Assembly (NCBI GenBank): GCA_963969365.1
Contig: OZ017749.1
Span: forward strand, 496,001 to 560,000
Direction: 5' to 3'
DNA length: 64,000 bases
Source of the DNA: Asterochloris sp. CNOR1
Taxonomy: Eukaryota; Chlorophyta; Trebouxiophyceae; Trebouxiales; Trebouxiaceae
Positions 56,501 through 64,000 of this stretch are shown piece by piece (within the stretch, counting starts at the first letter, position 1; every line of letters begins with the position of its first letter). The notes beneath the pieces are model-generated. The model searched no databases and was not told the DNA's origin. It saw only the letters and a list, made by a program, of their open reading frames with translations. Made by a program: the position numbers and the translations under genes.

Positions 56501-57287
56501 TGGAGTGGTACAAGGAGCTCCCCGACAAGCTGGGCAAGATCATCGATGCCAACAAGGGCAACACAAAGCGGGCGCCTGGGCACGATGTGCAGACGCGCCC
56601 CCAGCTGGGCAAGGAGAGCGCTGTAGAGAAGGAGTACCTCAAATCGGAGGGCATGGATGACGAGCAGATAGACAACTACGTGGGGCCTGAGGTGAGAGCT
56701 AGATGTGTGGGCAGATGTCGGCTGTTTAAGTGCCTTGCAGTTGGTCAGGAGCTGCAACAGAAGCATGACCAAGGAGCAGGCAGTGGACAATGTGGTGAGC
56801 TAGATGTGTTTTAGTGCTTTCCAGGACACCTGACCGTGAAGGGCCTAGGTAGATGACTGCATGAAGCCGGGGGGGACTGCAATGCCATGTTCGGGGAGCA
56901 GGTACTTCTATTTGGGACCCGCAGCCTGATAAAGGAGATGCTTTCGCATCTGAGGGAGTCATTTAAACTCATTTCAAGCAATGCTTCAAGGGTAGGTAAG
57001 TAAGTCAGTAGTGGACACAGGACTCAAAATGTGTGCATGCTGTTAGGCTGCAGTGAGCATGTTGACCACACAAAACACAATCAAAACTGAGTTCAAGGCA
57101 TTTGTGTCTTGGTGCTGAGAAGTAGCACCAGCTAGAAGTTGAGTGCTGCGAGCTCCCCACTGCAACATGTCCAGTGCTGATAAGTCTGCAAGTCTCTTTG
57201 CAAGGCTGCTCATGTCTGTGGCTGCAGGATAAGGACCCGGTGACAGTTGGCGTCCACACAAATGAGGACGGCAGCAAGCGACTCTAA
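50556..57287 (+). CDS. Glycoside hydrolase family 1 (beta-glucosidase-like), 5' exon missing
   Basis: GH1 enzymes are retaining beta-glycosidases with a TIM barrel and two catalytic glutamates. Exons: 50556-50702, 51116-51208, 51561-51672, 52235-52362, 52684-52787, 53090-53247, 53861-54025, 54123-54215, 54922-55039, 55270-55334, 55600-55699, 56494-56691, 57228-57287, giving 512 residues plus an unfound start. Landmarks are GANAFRLSLEWSRIMP; HWFVHPRWFD; the acid/base site WVTFNEP; FFGLNHYSR; the nucleophile site YIMENGAPYSDGDDDRRAQW; FMYWTLVDNFEWNFAFELCF; and FGLYEWRPEW. After the barrel (about IDANKG) a hydrophilic 60-residue tail (EKEYLKSEGMDDEQIDNYVG ... EDGSKRL) is unusual. The first listed exon seems to end at a GC donor (GCAG then GCGGGT), because only that fits phase. 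Substrate is not predictable; plastid SFR2-like transferases also belong to GH1. Confidence 0.9.
53620..53900 (+). repeat. Copies of GH1 exon-7 start in the preceding intron
   Basis: The true exon start after the acceptor at 53860 (GCTGGCCATTGCCTTCTCCA, then ACAGG) is preceded by GAGCTAGCCATTGCCAAAGC near 53626 and GGCTGGCCAGTGCTGTTGCA, then GACCAGG near 53745. Spacings are about 115-120 bases. Confidence 0.65.
54577..54965 (+). repeat. Copies of GH1 exon-9 start in intron 8
   Basis: The exon-9 start (from 54920, GGGCCATCAGCTACAGCAGC ...) is echoed near 54577 (CGTCAGCTATAGCAGGATGC), near 54700 (GTGCCATCAGCTACAGCCTG) and near 54806 (AGTGCCATTAGCTGCAGCAG). The copies also share GATCAGGCTGCCTGCATGTG or a near variant, so the repeat unit is about 105-125 bases. 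Confidence 0.8.
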
Positions 57288-57649
57288 AACAAGCAGCCTA
57301 GGATGTGGCAGCCTGCCTTGTGATATGTCTTTTGGCAAAACAATAGTCGCCTCCATTGATCTGGATGTTGATCACAGCCCTAAGCTGCTGCTGTGCCAAC
57401 TTTGCAGCGACTCTGTTTTTGCGCTTGCTTATCAACTTACAGATAGCTATACCTGAGACAACACTTGTGAAACACCTGCGATCACGAAAGAGCACCCAAA
57501 ACAGGCACGCTACTTCAAACTGACTGTTTCCAAAACTTGTTGGGCGGGGGAGGGTCGGCACACTTGATGTGTGGCTAGGAAAAAAGGGGTATCAAGCATG
57601 CCAGCATTGGCATGACAGATGAATCGGATGCTCATGTTGCAGAGCACTG
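57288..57649. other. Convergent 3' region between GH1 and the carrier gene
   Basis: 362 bases between converging stop codons, AT-richer than the flanks and with no protein-like frame. It should contain both 3' untranslated regions. Confidence 0.45.
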
Positions 57650-60600
57650 TCAGAGCGTGGAGGCGCCGAAGAAAGACTTCAGCAAATCAAAGCAGGCAAA
57701 AGACACTGCGTTCTGTGGCACCTGCTTGAGCCAGGTGAGGCCAAGGCCTGCATATAGAGCTCGCCACCCCTCCTTCTCAACAATCTGCTGCATGACCGTG
57801 AAGGTGGGGCCCCGGGCTGCACCTGACATTAGACGCCGCCTGCAGCACAACAGCATCCACCAAACATCAATCACAGGGTCAGGGGAGATGCAGGGCAGCC
57901 AGGCGTGGTGCAAGCTCCTGCCCAGCTGGACTGCTGCTGGAAGGGCTCACCTGACTGTCTCTACTGGGAAGGTGGCGGTGGCTGCCAGCAGGCCTGACAC
58001 CGCCCCAAAGGCCATGCTGTGGCCAGTGGGAACGGTTTCCTCGCCAGTGGTGCGCCTGTAGACCAGCTTGAAGCCTGCACAACACATTTTGTGAGTAAAA
58101 TTGGGGGCCTTGGACCTCTCAGGCAGTGTGCACCCGCTGAGCTGCTGCCCACCTTTGGAGCAGCTCTGCCCCTCCACTCAGCTGTGTACACCTCGCTAAT
58201 GTGCAGAGCTGAGTGGAGTGGCAGTGCTGCTCCAAAGGTGGTCCTTCAAAAGGAGCACAGCTTGTTGATCTGCTGCAGAGCTGAGGAGCAAGCTGACCAA
58301 GCCACTGCATGGTGGCCACCCAGACCAACACCTGCCACCACAGCACTTGCAACTTGCTCACCGTCGTAGAGGCCAAGGCGCAGGGCAGCATAGGGGAGCA
58401 CTCCAATCAAGCTGGCTGCCATACCCTGCACACCAGGAATACAGATCATCTTGGACATTGTACAGAGGAGCTGAGCTCAGCACAGGAGGCCACCCTTCAC
58501 TCAGGCTTCCTCTGCTGAATACAGGGTCAATCCACACTGCAATCTGATGCCCTCCCCTGACTGCGGCTGAGCCAGCAGATCACCTTCTCTTGCACAGAAG
58601 TGAGTCGAGATGAGACAGGGCATGTGCTCACCCCATACAAACCGCCAAAGCCCTCCTGGCGGATGATGCCACGCGCAGCGTCAACGATCCCCTTGTACTC
58701 TCCCTCTGCGAGGTGAGTCCTGATGGTTTCCAAAGGGTACAGGCCCACAGTGGAAGTTGCTCCTGCAGGCAGAGCAAGGGCTGTCAAGCTGGGAAGTCCA
58801 GGGGCAAGAGCAGCGTTCAAGTGCCTGGCACAGCGACACATCAGAGTACAGCAGCATCAGGTGCATGGTCAGCAGAGGTAAAAGCAGAGCTGGTATTTTA
58901 GTGCAATTCTCGCAGCTTTTCACTGCCGGGGGCCCATGGGAAGTGCTGTCTCCAGTAGGAAGCGATGCATATGTGCTGCTCAGGTTGACGCGCAGATGTG
59001 CAACAGCCAGCCAGACACCCATGAGCAGGCACTACACAATCTGTGGCACTGCCAACATCGTCATGCATTCAAAAACCGAGTCTTGAGACATGGATTCAGC
59101 TTTCGGTGTGGCTCCCCTGCAGCTGCAGCTGTGCCTGCTGGCCCAGTCAAGCTCAGCACTGCCGCATTGGGGTTTGTTCCTCAACACATTCAGCATCCCC
59201 TCGTGTTTGCCAGCAGGCACTCGTGTTGAGCAAAGCAACCAGCAGCCGAGCCTGCCAGCCAATGCAGCTCAACACTGCAGCACTTGTGGGCTTTTCTTGT
59301 GCATGGTCAAGCAACTGACCTGCAGCTGCGCCCGCCAGCCCAGTCAGCAGCGCTCCTGGCCGCGAGACCTTGCCGGTCTCTTCATTTGTGGAGGCGAGCA
59401 GGCCCTTGAAGATGTCAAATGCTGCCAGCTCCACAGCCTTGGAGGGTATCACGCGAATGATATCTGCAGGCAGCACACACCATGTCAAGGCTGGGGGGCA
59501 CAAGCAGCTCCTGCTGCGCATAGCTTTGACTGCTGTAAGGGCTGATGATGCATGACCCATCCCCCAAATCAGTTGCCAGGCTGTGCAAAACTTGCAGAGA
59601 GCTCAGGGATTGCTTGGTAAAACATAAGTGCCAGGGCTACAGCAGTTTTGCAGAGCAGCATGTCCAGGCTGCAGCCCTGTGCAGGAAGCTAGCTGCCAGC
59701 ACAGACCTGCACTGTTCCCAGAGAAGAACCCCAGGATGCCCCCGCGCTTCCAGGTGCGTGCGAAGCACTGCCTCATGTTGCCGTTCTGCAATGCACAGAC
59801 AGAGATTTGCTGCATCTTGTGTGCCTTGGCAAGGCAGCGGGACGGCTGACTCAGGCAGGACACCAATGACGGGGCAGGAGTAGTAGAAGTGAACCAGCCA
59901 GGAGCATGAACGGCTGTGTGGCGCAGCACACACCTACTGCATGTTTCAGCTGCGCACACATGCAGCGACGGCAGGGTCTCACCTTTCCAGACATGACCTG
60001 CATCCGCAATGTCTCCACGGGCGCTGTGACTGTCTTGCTGATGGCACCTGCAGGCAAGATTGCACAGCCCAGATTTGCAGACATGCCTTGCAGCACCTGA
60101 GATGCATCACTGAGGCGGAACCTTCGGGCCAACACCACTGACACTGCACAGGCTACACAGCCAACTTGCGCCCAGCGGCGGCTGGCAGAACTCATAGAAG
60201 ACAGGTAGATCTGTCGTGCACTTCAGACTGCTGCATTTTACCAGGTCGCCCAGCACGGCCTTGACATGCCAAATGCACTGAAGCCCTGCAGCGCATAAAA
60301 TGCAGAGCCCAGGCTAACCTGCCAGGCCTCCAGCCAACAGGCGGCGCACGCCCACAGGCAGCCTCAATGCCCACTGCTGCAGATCATCCCTGGCTGTGTT
60401 GCCGACTGAGGCAGCAGTCTGAAGAGCCTCCCCAACCTCCTCTTGGAGAGATGCCTCTGCCAGCTGCAAGCAGAAAGTCAATGCAGTGCTGAGATGACGG
60501 CAGCCAGATTGCTGGTGATTGCTTGAGAGTTGCTCCAGGCAGCTGCAGCCCAGTAAAGGTGGCAGAAGTGGGGCGGCAGGCAGCCCTCCTACAGATAGCG

Positions 60601-62417
60601 CGGTCCTCCAGGTGGAGTGCTTGAGGGGCACCTCAGCCAGCTGCAGCATAGTAAGGGTGGCAGGGGTACTGTGAGGCAGGCAATGCTCCTGCAATGACCC
60701 AGGCCAGGAAACCTGCTACAAGACTGCCTGAGCAGCTGCAGTACGGGGGTCCCACAACAACTCAAAGGCAACTGCAACAGCAGGCAGGCCCTGCACAGCA
60801 GTCTCAACCTCCCCGTTTGCCAGCTTGTATGCAGTACGGGGGGCTGCTCTAAAGGGACTGCAGACAGGCACTGATGGGTGAGGTTGAGAGCGGCTGGACT
60901 GAGGGGCTGCCCTCGTGCCCAGCAGGTGCTGACGGGCATGTGGACAAGCTTGCAGGCAGCTCCTGGAATGGAAGAGGGCACAAGCCTGGGGGTGGCAAGC
61001 ACCAGGAGGCAGGTATTGGCAGCTCCCTGGGTCCATGGGAATCAGGATGAAAGCGCTCTGTGCTACCCTCGCTGCAGTGCACGGCCATGACCCTGTCACC
61101 CATCATGACTCAGATGGTAGCACTGCACTTGACTGGCAGCCCATGACATTTCCGTTGAGCCGCTGGCTACATGATGCAAAGCGACTCCTAAGGCAGCCGG
61201 CCAGAGCAGCATAGTATTATTTATCCGGGAACCATTCCAGCACCATCTGCTCCAAATGGTGCTGCAGCTCTGCCCGCACCGTCTAATCATTGCACCATCT
61301 TGACCCCCCCTGAGCACCATTGCTCCGCTAGCAGAGCACCATCTGAGAACATTCTCCTGCTGTAACATGGTGTGATCTTTGATGCTAGTGCAGCATGCAG
61401 CCTCACCTCAAAGCTAGCAACTGGCGCCGCCTGCAGGCGGCGCGTGTGGCGGCGCTGCTTGCGCGTGGGGGCCCCGACAGTGATGTGGGCAAAGGTCGCG
61501 CCGGGGCGCCCAGGCTTGGCTGCTGCTGCCTGCGCTGATCCCTGTGAGGTCACCTCCCAGTCCTCTGGCTCAGTGAGATCTGCCGGCGGCTGCAGGGGGT
61601 GGCTGCTGGGCCGCCGCCGCTTGCGGTCCCCTGTGATAAGGGCAGAGGCGTTGGTGAGCAGCAGATCACAGGCTTGACAGACAACATGCAGGGAATCTGG
61701 CAATGTTAGGGCTGATTGTGCATCTGCGGGAAAAGGCCAGTCCGACAGCAGGCAAACCAGTCCTGCACATCCTGAGATGTGGTCTGGCACAACCGCGCAA
61801 CAACCCAAAACCCGACAGCAGTCCGTCACAGGCATCCCTTGGCTGCTATGCACGGTATGCATGGTCCTTGCTCCTCAAAATGACACTGGCCTGCCCTGAG
61901 CTGAGCTCCCACTCATGCAATGCGAAGTAGCTGAGCTGTAGGCACCCACACTGACAGCGTTACACGACTGCGGCCTCTGGGCCGCCTGCTCTGTCTGCGT
62001 AACACCAGGCCCCTGCTGCAGCTGCGGCATCTGTGCCACGGCACCTGCCATCTGCCCTCATCAAGTGCAGGCAACTAATGCCCAGGTCAAGCCTTACCTG
62101 CACGCCGTTGCAGCCCCGCCTGCTCTGCCTGCGTGACACTCTGCCGCTGCTGCAGCGTCTGTGCCACAGCACCTGCCACCCACGCCATTGGTGCCGGCAG
62201 CCACTGTGCCACCTCAGATGCCCGCCAAGTGCTGGCTGCCTGCTGTGAGAAGGGCTCCAGCAGGGCATTCGCAGCCCTACGCTGCTGCAGGCCTTGCACA
62301 GCGCTGGCAGTGATGCTGGCCATGAGGCCTGCCCGGGGTGCATTCTTCTGCTGGGAGGGGCTGGTCTGTGGTGGGACGGTGAGGGTGGGGTGTGCGGCGA
62401 ATGTCGCCTGTCCACAC
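57650..62417 (-). CDS. Brittle-1-like mitochondrial-carrier-family transporter, 5' end unresolved
   Basis: Mitochondrial carriers are six-helix exchangers; Brittle-1 relatives move adenine nucleotides or ADP-glucose across plastid or mitochondrial inner membranes. Exons on minus: 62417-62098, 61630-61407, 60463-60319, 60047-59983, 59785-59707, 59463-59320, 58762-58632, 58425-58362, 58074-57951, 57839-57650, 494 residues plus an unfound start. The three carrier repeats show the signatures KTVTAPVETLRMQVMSGK, GLYPLETIRTHLAEG and TATFPVETVRRRLMSG. Brittle-1-like blocks include LLAGGLAGAISKT, IIRVIPSKAVELAAFDIFKG, SLIGVLPYAALRLGLYDG and GWRALYAGLGLTWLKQVPQN. The carrier core is preceded by about 240 residues of Ala/Gln/Arg-rich sequence, more than a simple transit peptide, with basic clusters (DRKRRRPSSHPL, RKQRRHTRRL). 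Substrate and organelle are inferred from the family only. Intron 2 (943 bases) contains echoes of exon 3. Confidence 0.88.
58149..58241. repeat. Long hairpin inside a carrier-gene intron, 35-base arms, 23-base loop
   Basis: The left arm starts CCACCTTTGGAGCAGC and ends CTCCACTCAGCT; the right arm is AGCTGAGTGGAG ... GCTGCTCCAAAGGTGG. As reverse complement they match at 33 of 35 positions, with the outer 16 and inner 12 perfect. It lies within the intron between exons 58425-58362 and 58074-57951. The geometry suits an intronic microRNA or small-RNA precursor, or an inverted duplication; nothing in coding sequence constrains it. Confidence 0.88.
60524..60660 (-). repeat. Copies of carrier exon-3 start in intron 2
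   Basis: The true exon start on minus (60470-60444, TTGCAGCTGGCAGAGGCATC, then TCTCCAAG) is echoed upstream in the intron as CTGCAGCTGCCTGGAGCAAC (about 60550) and CTGCAGCTGGCTGAGGTGCC (about 60650), each followed by a CTCAAG. Spacings are about 80 and 100 bases. Confidence 0.7.
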
Positions 62418-62970
62418 CTGCAGGACAAGACACACTACACGCTGGGGAAGCTGGCGTGTAGCAGGTGCAAAGTCGGCAGACACAACTTCATGGTGATGAT
62501 GTGGCAGACCACGTTACACTTGTGAAAGGCGCAAATGGCGCCAATGACAGGAGGCAGCAAGAGGTGGCCACTGAGGAAGTCTGCAGGAGCTGAATATTCA
62601 CCTGTCTGAATGTTTCACTGCGCTGAATGCGGACCTATGTTGCCTGGTGCTGCTGAGCCTTTGCCTGGCCTGCAGCGTCTGGCGCTGAGCATCCAGCTCA
62701 AAGTCTCCAAGCCTGAACTGGGATATGTGATGCAACTGCCTGTCAGCCATTGGAGTCTGGCAGGCAGACTCTAGGACCTCCTGCTGTATTGCCAGGCCCG
62801 ACTAGGAAGGTGTCCTGCTGTCTTATAACTTTGGCCTTCGGTCTGCCTGAATGGCGGTCTCGCCTTCCGTGGTGAGATCAATGGGGGTCCTATAGCACCG
62901 ACAAACAGCAGCAGCACGGCTTCTTTACTTATTTCCTGGTCCCACAGGGCGCAAGCCTCAGGAGCTGGCC
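62418..62970. other. Divergent region between the carrier and DUF819 genes
   Basis: This must contain the carrier's missing first exon or exons (minus) and the promoter of the DUF819 gene (plus). A minus ATG near 62490 opens MKLCLPTLHLLHASFP, but its donor phase does not match the next exon, so I do not adopt it. Nothing else is clear. Confidence 0.35.
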
Positions 62971-64000
62971 ATGCAGGCTGCTGCATGGCATGGCTGCCTT
63001 CACAGAGTATGGCCACCAGGCCAGCGTCACACTGACGCTTGCCTCATGCATCTGCAAATTGGGAGGTCAAGGCCTAGATCAAACATCAGGCGGAAGCAGT
63101 GCGTGAAGCCTGCTGCCGCTTTGATGGGAGCTGCAGGCGCTCAGGACTGGGGACTCTGGGCTTTACTGGCGGGATGCGGAGCCTGCGGACAGGTGAGGGA
63201 ATCTGCTGCTGCCTGCACGCCCTTGCTGTCCTTAAGCAGTGCAGGCATGACTATTGGCATTGTTGCATGCTGTCTCCGGGCGTCTCAGCTCGTCAAACAA
63301 GCCGTGGGCATGCAGCCTAAGCATGGCAGTTGGCGAGCACCGTCTTGCTCATGGGCTTTCCACTGCACTGAGGTCTTCCACTGTTGCAGCAAGGGCCCCC
63401 TCGCAACTCGCCTCCCAGAGTCTGAACTGCTGCTTGCTCGGAGAAGAAAGACCGGCATCATGTTCCCTTCTTCACATGCAGATCTTGGAGCAACGCACCA
63501 CTTTCGGCGCACTCCTGTCTGCTCCACTGCTCTCAATGATGGCCGGCCTGCTGCTGGCTACAGCTGAGGTGTTGCCCACTGCCAGTCCAGCCTATGGCAT
63601 CATCTTCACACACTTGATGCCGCTGGGGGCCGCCCTGTACCTCCTAGAGTCGGATCTGCGCCAGTGAGCAGCCTGGCTGACCTGCTGGGGGGCTGTTGCA
63701 CCACACTGCTGGGGATGGCATAGGGCGTGCCTGCTACGCTGTTGCAGCCGCCACAACTGCATGTGCTGCTGTGGCCCATGCCCTCGTGGTCCACCAGCTT
63801 TCCATCTTGAGCTTCATCGCAATTTCGTGCTGTCAGGGGGCCCGGTCCTGGCTGTCTGCATGTGACTCTGCAGTTCTAGGCCAGTGCATCGACCTCTGGC
63901 TGGCGCTGGCAGCCAGCCTACCTATGCACCCATTGGTGCCCAGGCGTTTCAAGCTCGCCTCAGTGTGTACAAGCTGGCTGGCAGTGTTGGCTCCACGCCA
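62971..64000 (+). CDS. DUF819 family membrane protein, 5' part, runs off the right edge
   Basis: DUF819 proteins are polytopic membrane proteins found in bacteria and, nucleus-encoded, in plants and algae; their function is not established. Exon 1 (62971-63192) starts with a basic, Ala/Ser-containing leader suitable as a plastid targeting peptide (IGRSRPRSNIRRKQCVKPAA), then QDWGLWALLAGCGACGQ. Exon 2 (63482-63663) joins in phase 0 and gives RTTFGALLSAPLLSMMAGLL, then TASPAYGIIFTHLMPLGAAL and YLLESDLRQ, the family's first helices and its L-D/S-D-L-R turn. A second possible start is the ATG at 63043. The next exon, between 63664 and 64000, could not be fixed: an acceptor near 63836 is possible. 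Confidence 0.75.

Noticed and set aside
60728-60848. Apparent carrier exon between CTTTAG and a GC donor
   Set aside because: It needs phase 2 at its start, but the preceding exon ends in phase 0; skipping it gives a phase-consistent join.

Overview
The window is nuclear DNA of a green alga, most likely a trebouxiophyte-type chlorophyte. The evidence is its GC-rich, very intron-dense genes (donors mostly GTGAG, acceptors mostly TGCAG), strictly eukaryotic gene content, and proteins resembling plant and green-algal families (plant-type folate-receptor-like protein, Brittle-1-type carrier, plant-type cyclophilin with the divergent loop). Many apparent long reading frames are illusory, because real proteins are split over exons of roughly 40-550 bases.

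Layout, left to right. (1) The first exon of an unknown gene on the minus strand (514-588) runs off the left edge. (2) LTN1, the listerin E3 ubiquitin ligase of ribosome quality control, occupies 872-18201. (3) A plant-type folate-receptor-like membrane protein (minus, 18457-19679) shares a 148-base divergent promoter with RPA3 (19828-20296). (4) An unrecognised basic/charged protein lies on minus, 20361-22743. (5) A histone chaperone with an Rtt106-type PH domain and acidic tail lies at 22924-26233. (6) The stretch 26234-30513 has one or more unresolved minus-strand genes, two palindromes and a tandem repeat. (7) A fatty-acid hydroxylase superfamily membrane enzyme lies at 30514-32056. (8) NOL6/UTP22, a ribosome biogenesis factor, is modelled completely in 17 exons (32325-41777). 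(9) A 172-residue cyclophilin lies at 41885-43919. (10) A five-exon minus-strand gene (44167-46798) encodes an HMG box joined to a CHRAC/NF-YC-like histone fold with a PIP-like C-terminus. (11) The stretch 46799-50555 is largely unresolved. (12) A GH1 glycosidase lies at 50556-57287. (13) A Brittle-1-like mitochondrial-type carrier lies on minus, 57650-62417. (14) A DUF819 membrane protein starts near 62971 and leaves on the right.

There is no operon logic. Several genes concern ribosomes (LTN1, NOL6) and chromatin or replication (RPA3, Rtt106-like, HMG-histone-fold), but they are independently promoted.

Three themes stand out. First, introns repeatedly contain degraded copies ('echoes') of the exon edge next to them, including the splice site, in at least six genes; this inflates introns and creates decoy exons. 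Second, an unusually large share of introns (six of about 75-80 modelled) use GC instead of GT donors. Third, two long near-perfect hairpins (26701-26792 and 58149-58241) look like small-RNA precursors or miniature inverted-repeat elements. All exon models were made by hand from reading frame, splice consensus and remembered family motifs; no alignment program or transcript evidence was available.
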